A stretch of DNA of 64,000 nucleotides from Xiphophorus maculatus (GCF_002775205.1 NC_036459.1:4409466-4473465); one strand, 5' to 3'; positions 49,167-61,334 are shown, numbered from the stretch's first letter. Numbers and translations: made by a program. The notes: a model not told the origin generated them from the letters alone.

Positions 49167-49251
49167 CTCCTGTTCTGTGTATGGCACTGGTAGAATTCAC
49201 TGTGAGAGCTCGCTATCAGTGAATTACCATAGGGCCATAAACAGAGCAGAG
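49167..49251 (+). ncRNA. mir183: miR-183 precursor hairpin
   Basis: The 5p arm (49180-49201) begins TATGGCACTGGTAGAATTC, the known miR-183 sequence, seed AUGGCAC. The 3p arm (49219-49240) begins GTGAATTACCATAGGGCC and pairs with it around a GTGAGAGCTCGCTATCA loop. Flanking CTGTTCTGTG and CAGAGCAG extend the stem. miR-183 is expressed in photoreceptors, hair cells and other sensory neurons across vertebrates. First member of a three-hairpin cluster, in the same orientation as UBE2H, as in human. Confidence 0.97.
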
Positions 49252-49435
49252 AAAGAACCACTTGCTTCTCAGCTTACTTTCTGCTGCTGTGCTCTTCTGT
49301 TGCTCATGGGTGGGATGCGGAAAGTGATGTAACTTTCTGGTGCATGGGCTGTATTGCGACATGTTGTTCATCTTTTCCTCCATGTGTCTCTGTGACAACA
49401 GCTGCTTGCCTTTGGATACCCAAGCCACTCTTCTT

Positions 49436-49516
49436 CTTTGCCCATTTTGGCACTAGCACATTTTTGCTTCTGTATATATACTTTGAGCAATTATGTGTAG
49501 TGCCAATATAGGACAA
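49436..49516 (+). ncRNA. mir96: miR-96 precursor hairpin
   Basis: The 5p arm (49446-49468) begins TTTGGCACTAGCACATTTT, the known miR-96 sequence, seed UUGGCAC. The 3p arm (49488-49509) is CAATTATGTGTAGTGCCAAT with two more bases. The loop is TCTGTATATATACTTTGAG. It starts 266 bases after the miR-183 5p arm. Seed mutations in mammalian miR-96 cause progressive hearing loss; the seed here is intact. Confidence 0.97.
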
Positions 49517-49792
49517 GATAGATTTCCAACAAATTCGCTCGGCTGTGGATTGGAATGCTTTCGCCATCCAGTTTGATTTGTTTGGTTGCTTAACTCTCGT
49601 TTATATTCTTCGGGGAAAATGCACCCATTTTATGAGAATGTTATAATGGAAGCCAACACCCAAGAGGACTCTCCCCAAATCAAAGAAAAAATCAGACCTT
49701 TTTTTCCCACCCATGTGCATTTATGGCTCCATTGCAAACTGTTTGTCTTCACTTTCTTCATGTTTTTGGCTTCTGTGGGTTCAGAGAGTCCC

Positions 49793-49890
49793 GGCAGCTC
49801 TCAGGTGGTGTTTGGCAATGGTAGAACTCACACTGGTGAGGTAGATGGATCCGGTGGTTCTAGACTTGCCAACTACTGTCTGGGAGCGTC
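49793..49890 (+). ncRNA. mir182: miR-182 precursor hairpin
   Basis: The 5p arm (49811-49834) begins TTTGGCAATGGTAGAACTCA, the known miR-182 sequence, seed UUGGCAA. The 3p arm (49855-49875) is TGGTTCTAGACTTGCCAACT plus A, with the loop GGTGAGGTAGATGGATCCGG. It starts 365 bases after miR-96, so all three hairpins lie in about 0.72 kb and very probably share one primary transcript. Confidence 0.97.
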
Positions 49891-51500
49891 CGCCAGCTAA
49901 AAGCGACAACAACATGGCAGGTCCTGTGCTGATAAAAGTCTGAGGAACATTTTTACATTTTTAGTGAGTGAGTGAGTGGCTGAAGGTGATGAAGGGTGGG
50001 GTGAGCCTCTGTTCCTCCCCTGCACACCCTGGCCTCAGAGCTCCAGTAACTCCGTGAAGGTCATTTTAGGCTTTTGGTATGTGGTCTTGAAGGTCGTCCA
50101 TCCATTTGTATTTTACACCCTGCTGCTGGAACATATCTACGATGGGTTACACATCTGGACAATTGTAATGGTTGGATTCACACAAAAGCCTCACATTTTT
50201 TGCTGATATGTAAGTAAAAAAAGACAACTACAATGTCATAAATGTTCTAAAAAATCATGGCGAATTTGATGCTCACTGCATTTGTTTGTGGGCACTTTGG
50301 AGTCTGCCATACAAATTGATTGCATCGTATGCACAGTAGAAGACAAAACATACCTTGAAGTTTCAAGTCCATCCATTCATCCATTATCTTCCACTTATGT
50401 GATATGGAGTTTTTAGTCAAAGGTCAATAAAAGTTTTGTTTTTTTTAACAGAATGCAGTCAGAGCTGAAATGTGTTGAAACACTCCAAAAAAAAAAAAAC
50501 CCAACTTGTACATATCTTTCAATAAAACTACCTCTCTGCTATTAGTGGGGTGTATACAGTATGTTCAGGTAAAAAATGAGAAGTTAATTCATCAAAATAT
50601 TCTACCCAATAATGTATTGTCTCTGTTTTAGATCATTAACTCCCAACAAAGTTCCTCAATCACACCTGTCCTGAATGTCTTAAGTGTCTCCTTGCTGTCA
50701 CACACCTGACTTAAATAACTGGGTGACTAACAGACTTCAGCAGCACTAGATGTCATGCAGAGAAGGTCATGCAATCATTTGAATCAGATATTATATGTAA
50801 CATATATGCTGGAACAAAGACACATCTTAAACATGTTGGACGGGGCCTGAGAACCAGGGTTGGAAACCTCTGTTTTACATGACTATATGCCCATGAAAAG
50901 CACACTAACCATCAGGTACCCATAGACTACTAGCCTCATGTCCACTGACTGCTGAAGAAAAGCACCTGCTTTCAGGTCACTTACCAATTTTTAACAAATA
51001 TCAAGATTTTGAAAAGTTCCAAAACACACACACACAAAACATCAGTGTTCTTATAGCTTAAAATACTATTAAATATGATGCTAAAGAAAGTGCTGTAATG
51101 ACTGGAGTGTTTTTCAATTAAAGTTGCTCTGCTCCTACCCCACATATTGCCATCCTGACTATCTACCACTCTTATAAGGGGGACACTGCTTTGAAACTAA
51201 CAATGTTAAGCTAACCCTGAATGCCTGTTAAGCAATTAACTATACGCGGATTGCCTCAGCAAATAGCCTGACTAGCCAACTTATAGCTGCTTGTTATGTT
51301 AATTGCAATGCAAATATTATTAAACCATGTTTTTTAACGCTATTGTGAGATTCTCATACTGTCCCATTTCTTTTGGGAGTGTGACATTATCAAAATTTTT
51401 ACTGAGAGCTCCTGTGAAGACTGATGAGCAGATCCATTGGTGGCTTGTGTCAGGCTAAGTAACACTTTTCTTTGACTCCTCTGGAATTCGACGTCAATCT
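49891..51500. other. downstream flank of the miR-183 cluster
   Basis: No gene seen. Contains the MITE-like repeat at 50640-50880, listed separately, and a short CA run at 51025-51037. Confidence 0.45.
50640..50880. mobile_element. hAT-type MITE-like repeat common in fish
   Basis: Recognised by CACACCTGACTTAAATAACT, CTTCAGCAGCACTAGATGTC, AGAAGGTCATGCAATCATTT and GAACCAGGGTTGGAAACCTC. These match a very abundant teleost repeat that ends in ...GAGGACCAGGGTTGAGAACC-like words. It is non-coding and diverged. Confidence 0.65.
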
Positions 51501-51507
51501 TTGGCTA

Positions 51508-51580
51508 GCATCTTCTGCAGGCAGTTCAGAAGATGCCTGCACCAGTTTTGACTGGTAGTCATCGACTACCAGTCAAAACT
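51508..51580. repeat. two adjacent hairpins
   Basis: The first hairpin has a perfect 10-bp stem (51508-51517 with 51527-51536, arm GCATCTTCTG). The second has a perfect 17-bp stem with a 3-base loop (51544-51560 with 51564-51580, arm AGTTTTGACTGGTAGTC). Role unknown. Confidence 0.85.
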
Positions 51581-54440
51581 AGTCAAATTTTGTCTAGATA
51601 ACTGGAAGAAGCTTTGAATGGGTGTTTTAATTCAGCCGTCAGCTCATTTTTGCACATCAGTTAGCTAGCAGACCCATCACATTTTCCATGACCGGAGGTG
51701 AGTCATCATTTTTACCACTTAAAAGTAATATTTATTACCATATAGAAGTGATATAGATCAAATTTGTTCATCATGTGCAAAAGTGATAACTTTTAAGGAA
51801 GCTTTAAGGAATAGCTTGATTGAAAATAATAGCTTGATTGAATTTACCACTATCACTCTTTTTTTGACATGCACTAAAATAGCCAACGTATTCTTAGGAA
51901 AAAAAGATAAGCAAAGCTCTCAATAGCAGTAAGTTCTTTCAGACCATTCATGTGTTTAATGGATGATACAAATTGCTTGTAGTTTGTGCTGGTAACGCAA
52001 CAACAATAATGAATTTCTCTGCCCATCAGTCAGTTTTTCCTGATAGGTTTTGACTTTGATGGCGCAGAGATATGAGATGTGCTGCAGTGGACTTTATGCA
52101 CAGATGTCCAGCCATTCCTGCTTGCAGCCAGCGGCGATCAGAGGACTCCTGTCTTAGCTCCTGTGGCATAATTGCCAACCCATGCGGTGTCGTCTTACCC
52201 TCCTCTTTCAATGCAGCCTTGTTGACGACGAATGGTTGCGAGCGAGGGACTCTCCCTCAGATGTTACCTTGCACTAACAGTGAATTGACAGTTTGGCTCT
52301 AATCAAGAAGAATAAAACTGCTCTACTCTGAGCTTTCTATATCTGGGTCAGGGTCTGCTAATGTAGGTGACAGGGGGATATGTTGGGATTTAAAACCCTT
52401 TATCTGCCTTTGCATTAATCCTGCTTTATGGCCCACACTTGAGCTTTAGCTAATATGATTTGTATTGTCAACGGTTTGCCTGAAGGCCTGGTGCATTTGA
52501 TCTACCAGGATGTCATCACTAGACTTCAGCAAAAGGCTCTTACGCTTTTGCACAGTTGAGGCACTAAGAGAGTCGGTAAGTGCGAAGGTTGTTCAGATAC
52601 ATATTTGGGATGATCTAAATGAAAACCTGTGTTCAGCGGGCAAAAGGCCTTAGCCAAAACCATCCAGTCTGTAAGTTCCAGTGTGCTGGCACCTGCTGAC
52701 TCATCTCTCAAGTTACTTGTTTTTCTTTTTTTAGCACACCCCAAAAAAAGTCCGTAATAAATTCTTCCAAAAAGACTGCGTCCATTGTGTCAGCTTCCCT
52801 CTAACGATCTTCTCTGCAGCAAAGTGCATTGTGGGATCACCCCTGTCAATGCGAGGCCTTCTCCAGATGGGCCGAACAGATCAGGTTACACTGCATTTTT
52901 GAGTGCACCCTCTCCCCACAGACCACCCCGCCTCCCAACCACCACCTTCAGCAACTCTCTGGCCCCTTTCTCTCTCAGTCTGACTCACTCGCAGTTTCCT
53001 GGGTGGGTAGAGTCGAGCTGAGACAGTGCTTCTCCTGTGTTCTAATGCAGGCTGCAGAGCATTAGTGAAATAAGATTATCTTCGTCCTTACGCAGTGTCT
53101 GGACCGGAGTTGGACGAAGGTGTGAGTCGGCCGCTATTAGGCTGCATTTAAGGCGGAAGATGCTTCATCAGCAAGCATGTCTGCATTTTAGCCCATTATT
53201 TTCATTGCCTTTCCACAGATCGTTGAACATTTTCCATCTTATGGAGATGTGGTTTGAAAGACAGGATCTCCAAGCATGTATTTCCACTTTGTAGTGTGAT
53301 TATGCTGTCTTAGCTTGAGGTTCACGGATCAATCAGGTCCGTCTGTCAGTCGATCTCAAAAGCAAACTTTTTCCACTTATGCTGTACAATTGCAATTCAA
53401 CCTTATTCCTTAGCTCGCACGCTGATGCACAGTGCATGTAAAACTATTCACTCCCTTGGATGCTTTACCCTTCTGTTGCATTTACAAATCAGTCATAATC
53501 AATAAAATGTAGCTTTTCTGATTAAAGGTTTAAAACAAGGGAGGTTTTAATGTCAAAGTGACAACTGATTTCTACAAAATAATGACAATTAATTGCTGGT
53601 CATTAATTATAGCAATGATTTGGTCAGGCAAACCCTCTTGGTGGGTTTTGTAGTTCTTTCTTACTGAATCCAGGTCTAAGCACTGTTTTTTACCAGCGCA
53701 TGCTTCTGGAAGAAGAGTCATCATGAAGAGCTTGATTAGAGCTTGAAAGGTTCAACCAGTCAAAGGTGGATTGGGGGAAATGTGAAAAAACTATATCACA
53801 ATATAAACCGAATATGCTTTTCTTAATTCTTCTAAGACATTTCTTTAATCTGAGAAAGTCCATAAACATTTATACATAGTTTTCTAGATATTATACTATT
53901 TCAAGAGCTCTAAAGTGTTTCCAGTTTAGGTTGCAAAAACTTCCAATTAAAGACTTAGTACATACAGTTATTCAGTCATGTTAAAATTCACCAAAGGTCA
54001 AATCTTAGGAAGTTCGCAGGCAATTTGATAAGGGACAACTAGAAATATGCGTTCATCTGGTCCCAAAGCAGTGATTTTTTATTTTTAAGAGATTAAGTCT
54101 TGTTTGAGCAAGTAGGGGCTCAGGCCAGAAGCATGTCATCCATATGTGTGGAATATGTGTGCATGCGTGCAGAGGTGGAGAGCCTGGGATGCACACGTAT
54201 TAAGAAACGATTAGTGGAGATTAAAGCCCGGCTACAGAGTCTGCTTGCAGAACTCTGGACAAAAAGAATGACCCAGCCCCTCCCTGCAGCGCACCCCCTG
54301 TGGTGCAGTGCCACTGAAGTCATGGCTGAAGCTTCATCCAACTGTTAAGAAGGATCAATGGCAGTGGCTCCCCTCTTCGGATGGATCTTTCACTGCTAAA
54401 TATATTGCTTTCATGATGGAGAACCAAAGCTTTTCTGTGT
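51581..54440. other. intergenic with a decayed repeat
   Basis: No gene is supported. From about 53415 to 53790 phrases such as GTGCATGTAAAACTATTCAC, TTACTGAATCCAGGTCTAAG and AGTCAAAGGTGGATTGGGG fit a decayed Tc1-like element end. A GC-richer patch at 52.8-53.0 kb shows no coding signature. Confidence 0.4.
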
Positions 54441-54444
54441 AGGT

Positions 54445-55320
54445 CAGGGGTCACCAACAGAGTGTCTGTGGGCGCCCCAGGTTTGACCTAGGAGTTGCCC
54501 AATGAGCTGTTGACCTAAAAAAGATATTTCATTGATCATTACATTTCATAATTTAAAATAAACTGGTAGTTGTTTGTAGTACCGGACAAGGGCGGCACTT
54601 TAGGGGGGGCGGCGAGCCCCCGGCCAGGGCCTAGAGGAGGCCCGGATGGAAAACAGGAAATTACGTCAAGGATCCAGGTCTTTATCACGTCTGATGAGAG
54701 CTGGAGAAAGAAAGCCCTCTCCTGTCGAGTATGGTGTATGTAGGATTTTTTAATATTGTGCCCCAGTAGATTATATAGTAGACTGCCCCAGTCATTGTTG
54801 ACTCATGGTTGCTAAAAACTTTACCAGACCGACTGGTTTTAGTGACATAGTGGGTGTAAAATATTGAATAAAATTTTGTGCTACATGACTGGCTTTATTT
54901 ACATTTTACTTTATGACACAAGTGGATCGTCCTTATTGTCTCCAAGTGTATTCTGGGTAAGGCTTGTCACCAGCCGTCCACCAACGTCATCATCAGTCAC
55001 TTGGCAACAGATAGCAAACTAGCTAGAGCATTTTTACGGACTACGTTAACATGAGAGGAGCTCCATGGAGCGGCAACGTGAAAAGGATGAAAAAAAGAGA
55101 GCAAGGACAAGGCAAACATTGGACGCATATTTTGTTTCTCGTCTTGGGAGATGAACCGGACTTTTTTGTTGGCAGCGATTCAGACCCGCCAAAACTGCCA
55201 GCCCAGCGAAGGAGCCGGACTAGTTACAGGTAGCAACTCTGACATTATTCACAATGTGTGAGTTAACTGATACAATTTACTGATTGTGAAGTGTACCAGC
55301 CCAGCCGCCTAGCTTACATC
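54445..55320. mobile_element. hAT-type repeat fragments
   Basis: Begins CAGGGGTCACCAACAGAGTG, the typical left end of a fish hAT family, with GGGCGCCCCAGGT following. From about 54585 a second GC-rich repeat start (GGGCGGCACTTTAGG...GCGAGCCCCCGGCC) is seen. A short frame near 55065-55145 has a basic stretch then TLDAYFVSRLG, which looks like a transposase N terminus, but no intact gene. Boundaries are uncertain. Confidence 0.45.
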
Positions 55321-55525
55321 CCCTTTTCTCTCCGTCATTGGTACAGCGGTGATGTCAGGGGCTGAAGGCTGAGTTATAGTCGCTTCGGGTTGAGCGCGTG
55401 TTTGAGCCAAGCCAGCAGTATGGCGTTTATAGTTACGGTTTACATTGGAGCTGCCCGGAGCTGGACGCCGTCCGTGAAGCTGACACCCCACCCACCTCAA
55501 AAAATTCAGCAAATAGTCTGAGTGG

Positions 55526-56290
55526 TTAGTGCTCCGTTAGTGCAGGTTTGTGCCGTTAAAATTTTCGTTTGTGCAGCTTTCGTTTTCGAGATATTAAAAA
55601 TTATATTTTAGGTCATCCAGAGTTCACCATCCCCCCATGTTGCTCCAAAACAAACCAAACTAGGCTACTTCGTTAGTGCTCCGTTTGTGCAGGTTTGTGC
55701 AGTTAAAATTTTCGTTTGTGCAGCTTTCGTTTTCGAGATATTAAAAGTTATAATTTTGGCCGATGACGTCACCATCCCCCCATGTTGCGCCAAAACGAAC
55801 CAAACTAGGCTACTTCGTTAGTGCTTCGTTAGTGCAGGTTTGTGCAGTTAAAACGGACGTTTGTGCAGCTTTGGTTTCTGAAATATTAAAGATTATTTTT
55901 TAGGTCATCCGAGTTCACCATCCCCCCATGTTGCTCCGAAACACACCAAACTGGGCTACTTCGTTAGTGCTTCGTTTGTGCAGGTTTGTGCCGTTAAAAT
56001 TTTCGTTTGTGCAGCTTTCGTTTTCGAGATATTAAAAGTTATAATTTTGGCCGATGACGTCACCATCCCCCCATGTTGCGCCAAAACGAACCAAACTAGG
56101 CTACTTCGTTAGTGCTCCGTTAGTGCAGGTTTGTGCAGTTAAAACGGACGTTTGTGCAGCTTTGGTTTCTGAAATATTAAAAGTTATAATTTTGGCCGAT
56201 GACGTCACCATCCCCCCATGTTGCGCCAAAACAAAACAAACTGGGCTACTTCGTTAGTGCTCCGTTAGTGCAGGTTTGTGCCGTAAGCTA
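55526..56290 (+). repeat. left arm tandem array, 145-146-bp unit, about 5.2 copies
   Basis: Each unit reads through CGTTAGTGCTxCGTTxGTGC, then a TTCGTTTGTGCAGCTTTCG-type stretch, an AT-rich middle, then CACCATCCCCCCATGTTGC and a CCAAACTxGGCTACTT end. Two sub-types alternate: one carries GATGACGTCACC, the other GGTCATCCGAGTTCACC. The alternation suggests a 291-bp higher-order unit that was amplified. Confidence 0.9.
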
Positions 56291-57225
56291 TCCATGCATA
56301 CATCCTCTCTGCTTTGCATCGAGTCAACATTTTATATGAAACCTGAACATTAATTTACTTACCTTGTTCAAAAATCAAAATCAGGGTTGGAAAAATTCCA
56401 AAGATGACTCTTTCAAAACGATTTCTTTCAAACTGCTAGAATAATTTCAACGAGAGGCTGAAATTACACTTGCTCTTCCGCAAAAACAACACTCGCTACA
56501 GTGTGGGTGGAGCCAATCACAGTTGACGTTGTGTGAGAACTTTGTCAAAGTTGGCAAAACATTTTACGTGCTTTTAAAAATCCTTGAAGATCACGCATAT
56601 ACATTTAATGTCAGAAATTGGATGAAATGAAACTCGTTGCATTTAAAATATATTTACTAAATATTAAGTACATTACTTGGATGAACTTTGTTGAACCAAT
56701 GACCCTGCCATGCACTTCCGGTTTAACTCTGCAAAAACTTTATTTGCTCAAGAAACTAGCATGTTAGCTATGGATTTTTTGTTGTTGTCGTTTTTTACCC
56801 TTTTGCTGCATAATCAGCAGAAAGTAAGTCAACAATGTGAATATAATTGTTGAAACCACCTCCGAAACCAAAGCACAGTTGAACAGTCGTACAAATACAC
56901 ACATTATGTTACGGTCACGGCCGCATGTCCTGTCTTGACAGGATTCATTTATTGTGGAGAAAGTTATATTGGTGAGAAAACATTACTATCTAAAAACATT
57001 TCTTGAAATGAGACAAATTTCTTCTTGTTCGAAATCTTTATTGAAGTTCAAAACAAAAGAAGGTACACATTGTACAACAGCTGAAAATCTGCAGAATTTA
57101 ACTTACACAATAACATACAAAATTAATAACTGCTTGCTTTGTGGTTATGTCCAGAGCAGGCCACAGTCATCAATTTAGGTGAAGTCAGTTGGCGTATGAA
57201 AAAAAATTATGTAATATCTCATGAT

Positions 57226-57816
57226 GAGCAGTAGCCCAGTTTGTTTTGTTTTGGCGCAACATGGGGGGATGGTGAACTCGGATGACCTAAAAAATAATCT
57301 TTAATATTTCAGAAACCAAAGCTGCACAAACGTCCGTTTTAACTGCACAAACCTGCACTAACGAAGCACTAACGAAGTAGCCTAGTTTGGTTCGTTTTGG
57401 CGCAACATGGGGGGATGGTGACGTCATCGGCCAAAATTATAACTTTTAATATCTCGAAAACGAAAGCTGCACAAACGAAAATTTTAACGGCACAAACCTG
57501 CACAAACGAAGCACTAACGAAGTAGCCCAGTTTGGTGTGTTTCGGAGCAACATGGGGGGATGGTGAACTCGGATGACCTAAAAAATAATCTTTAATATTT
57601 CAGAAACGAAAGCTGCACAAACGTCCGTTTTAACTGCACAAACCTGCACAAACGGAGCACTAACGAAGTAGCCTAGTTTGGTTTGTTTTGGAGCAACATG
57701 GGGGGATGGTGAACTCTGGATGACCTAAAATATAATTTTTAATATCTCGAAAACGAAAGCTGCACAAACGAAAATTTTAACGGCACAAACCTGCACTAAC
57801 GGAGCACTAACCACTC
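57226..57816 (-). repeat. right arm tandem array, inverted, about 4 copies
   Basis: The same 145-146-bp units in reverse complement, with the same two sub-types. They can pair with the left arm over about 590 bp. Confidence 0.9.
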
Positions 57817-57844
57817 AGACTATTTGCTGAATTTTTTGAGGTGG

Positions 57845-60800
57845 CCCGGACGAGCGTGAACCGCGGCGCGCGCGATCCGCGCCGACTTACAAACATCCAG
57901 AGGTGCACGAGGTGCTGCGACACACTGCGCATGCGGAGCGTGCCTCTGCGTGGCTTCTTCAACGCGCGCTGCTGCGTGCTCGGTTCAACGGGTCAACCAG
58001 GCTTCAGGCTCTGAGTTGAAATTAACAAAGTGTCAAAATGATCCGAACCCATCCGCGGTTCTGAACTGATTTGAATTTGTGTCGTTTCATCGTTAGTGAC
58101 CAGCAGCCTGATGTTTCTGTTGTTCTCTTGGTTTGTTGTACTTCATGTCAGATTCATTCCAGAATGACATATTCGCTCTAAGTGGTGGTGAAACTTGTAA
58201 GCTCCACTGTTGCGGGCATGTCTATGTTGTAAAGTTAAATTATCATGAGCTTCATTATTTGGGTACAAAGGGCCTGGTCATTAGCCCCGCCCCCCGGCCC
58301 GACTCTGACTTGTTCCGCTCGTGGTACCCAGGAAGTAGCTCTCAGTTGCAAAACCTAATGACCCCTAGATATCAATCATTTATTAATTGAATTTTCTCCT
58401 TAAAAATGGTTTATTTCTAACATGGACTTACAAAACACAAAGCTGTTGCATCACCTACTGTAAGATTTGATTGCACTTTGTGGTGGTGTCGCTGACTGAA
58501 AGAGAGGGAGGTAGGCTTTTCCAGGAAAACATGCTAATAAGTCCTTTAATCTACAGAGTTAGTTTGCATATCAAACTTAAAATGACTCAAATGCTATGTG
58601 GAGACATGCACTTAGTCTTGTGCGAATCACACTTTTAAGGTTCCAATCCAAAATACCAGGGGAGAGTTTAGAACAATAAGCAATAAAGGATGTTTTCATC
58701 TGTCTGAAAACAATCTTGTTCGGCTTTAATCTGGAGGAAGAGTGGGATGCACACTATGACGCCTGATAGATTAGGGCCTGTATGCTTCTCTCTGTCTCTC
58801 TCTCTCTGTTCTGCTCCGCAACAGAAGGGCCCTGCTAGCAAATCCCAGGCTTTAAAGCAGAGGAGGTTCAGGCAGCTTATGATGTAATCAAGGCCCTGTC
58901 TGTCACTGCGGGAAAGGTGGGGGGTGGAGTGGAAAGGAGCATTGAGGTTATTGGGTTTTGTGGCATAATTAGAAAAAAAAGAGGCAATAAGAGTAAGATA
59001 CAAAAAAGTGGGCAGCGAAACCTCAGAACATGAACAAAATTTTATCAGAAAGAAAACACAGGGGTTAAAAAGCTTTTAGATTTTTGCCTTATTTTAAATT
59101 AGCATCATGAATCTAAATAAATGTAAAATATTTTTTCCACTTACAAAGAAAAATATATTTATATATATACTTCAGACATGTTAAAGGCTGTACTAGAATA
59201 AAATTTAGAACATTGAAGACAAAAAAAACAGTTGTTCCACATGGATCAGTTGCAAATAAATTAGATTTGAACAGACAAATCACTTAAAAGTCTACATCAT
59301 GCCACAAAGCAGTAAAAATCCCCCATGTCTGAGGAGACAAAAATGAATTAATCTTAGTAGCAAACACTAAAAAGCTTGTAAGTAAAGATTTTTGTTTTCT
59401 TGTTGATCCGGAGGTCTGAGAATGTGTCTTTCCTCGTGTCCTAGCATGAAGAAAGACACGAGTAAGTTGGTTTTGGCCATGTAGGAAGTGATGTCAGAAG
59501 TGAAGAGACAAATGTTTGGGTCAGTGTGGTGAAAATCTGGTGGGATTTCTTTGAATTTGAGTAGGCATCGCCAGATTGAACTTGACAAGTGGATTGCAGG
59601 CACTAGACATTTTCCAGAGGCTGTACTGTTAAACTCTATAAAGACCAAGGTTTAAAGTATACACATTGCTTCACTTCTTATCCATAGTAGTTTTAAACAG
59701 AATATAAAACATGACCTTTGGTTTCCTTTTCTTCCATGTGTCCTGTCGTTTCCTTTCAGGAATTTCATATACGTAGAGAAGCTGGTTGCCTACAAGACCG
59801 AATCCTAATTGCATGATTGACTTTAAAAAAAAAAATCTGAACTTTAAAGAAAAGGACAGCTCTAAAGTAGGCAGGCTGTAATGCTCCAAACGTGATCTGT
59901 ATTTGTATGACCTTCAACAATGTGGATTATTATTGATGCCCTCAGGACCCTACTGATGTGTGGGTGTTTGGTTGAGCCTCCTGACTGATGTGAAGAAAAC
60001 GTTTCATTAATTGGGTGGTGAAGCTGCTCATCAGCCTGCCAGCCTCAGCCTTAGTGTCTTTTACCAAAGCTTGTATTTAAAATTTATTGTGTTCATTACT
60101 CTAACGGCTGTGGCTACGCCATTTCTATTGTTTTCAATTAGAGACTCTGTAATTGAGGCTACATATTTGAGGGCTTTTGTTGGGATAATTATGGAGAAGA
60201 GCCCTGGAAATGGTAAAAGATCACTCGTCATCGCCATCTTTGCCAACAGATTCCCTAGGGAGAGCTGCACAGCGTGTTGCATCCTCTAAAGATTGGGAGC
60301 AGATGCCCTGGAATCTGGTTAAGAGTAACTCCCGAACTGCTTTGTGAATGTGGATCTCTTTTGCTTCCTGTTCCCAAGCCTGATTTCGCCATCTGGGAGA
60401 GCGCGGATGCTGTCTTTAGGAGGGTCGTAAGCCACACCTGTGGATTTGATGTGCGTGTGTGTGTCATGCATAAACAAGATCACAGACTTGAGGAAACACT
60501 GTGCTGTTGAAAGAAAACCACTTCAGCGAAATACAAAAAAGGAAAAAGATTTTTCACCTTTGTAATAGAACAAAATTAGGAACCTCAGACTGGGTCTATT
60601 GTCCAGTGGGGCTCTGAATGGAGCTGTTGAACAGACCAGATGAGAAGCTGCTTCCAGAAGGTCTCATTCAAAGCAAGGCCAGGTTAGCCAATCGTATCCG
60701 TATTCTCTTCCGCCTGCCAAAGACATTCCCAGGAGCCCTGCCCTTGATTTCAGTCTTACTTTCCCTTTAAACAAAAAAAACTTCAATGTCCAGCTTAAAA

Positions 60801-61334
60801 GCTCCTTTACTTAGTGATTCAAAGTGCTTCCTGTTATTTTGGGTGTAAATTTAATTGCTCTTTAGAGAAAGGATATCATACAAAAATGGTGGTGGGAGAA
60901 TGTTTGTCTGCGTCTGCTTCACGGTCTACCACCTTTCTTTAATGAAAAAGAAAACATTTGGAAGCTTTGAAGTGGTCTAGCCAAAGTCTGGATTTGGTGT
61001 TCAGGCTGAAAACCCTCCAATGTCTCTAAATTAAAACAAATGTACAAAGATGAGACAAACATATTCCACTGATTCGAAACACTTCGACTAGTTTCTGCCA
61101 ACACAGATCATCAACAGAGAGACAGCCAAAAATACTAAGTAATCCCCAAATATTTCAAATTGTGAAGCATTGTCACTTTAGTTATTTAATATTAATAAAT
61201 TAACACACAACCTATGTTAGGAAGGTTTACCATCAGCAGAGGAACCGTTTGACTGAGAAACATCTCACTGGAGTCTCTTAATACACAAGCATGGTGGAGT
61301 TTAAAGTAGAAGTTACAGCTGTTTCAGACGTCCA
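57845..61334. other. intergenic, foldback element to NRF1
   Basis: The first 130 bases are CpG-rich (GCGCGCGATCCGCGCC and a near NRF1-type motif at 57926-57936). After that it is AT-rich with no gene. At about 60860-61150 phrases such as TGGTGGTGGGAGAATGTTTG and GTGGTCTAGCCAAAGTCTGG fit a decayed plus-strand Tc1-like element. Confidence 0.45.

Larger units (their letters stand above)
55492..57844. mobile_element. foldback element with tandem-repeat inverted arms
   Basis: Terminal inverted repeats start CCACCTCAAAAAATTCAGCA (55492) and end with the exact complement (57844). Inside, the left arm has five tandem copies of a 145-146-bp unit plus a partial one (unit starts 55526, 55671, 55816, 55962, 56107, 56252). 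The right arm has four copies in opposite orientation (unit joints near 57365, 57510, 57656, 57803). About 930 bases of unrelated sequence separate the arms. No transposase is seen and no clear target-site duplication is visible beside the ends. This layout is that of foldback-type or subterminal-repeat DNA elements mobilised in trans. Confidence 0.85.

Noticed and set aside
55526-57816. CRISPR-like array
   Set aside because: Units are 145-146 bp with no unique spacers, arranged as inverted arms, in vertebrate DNA.
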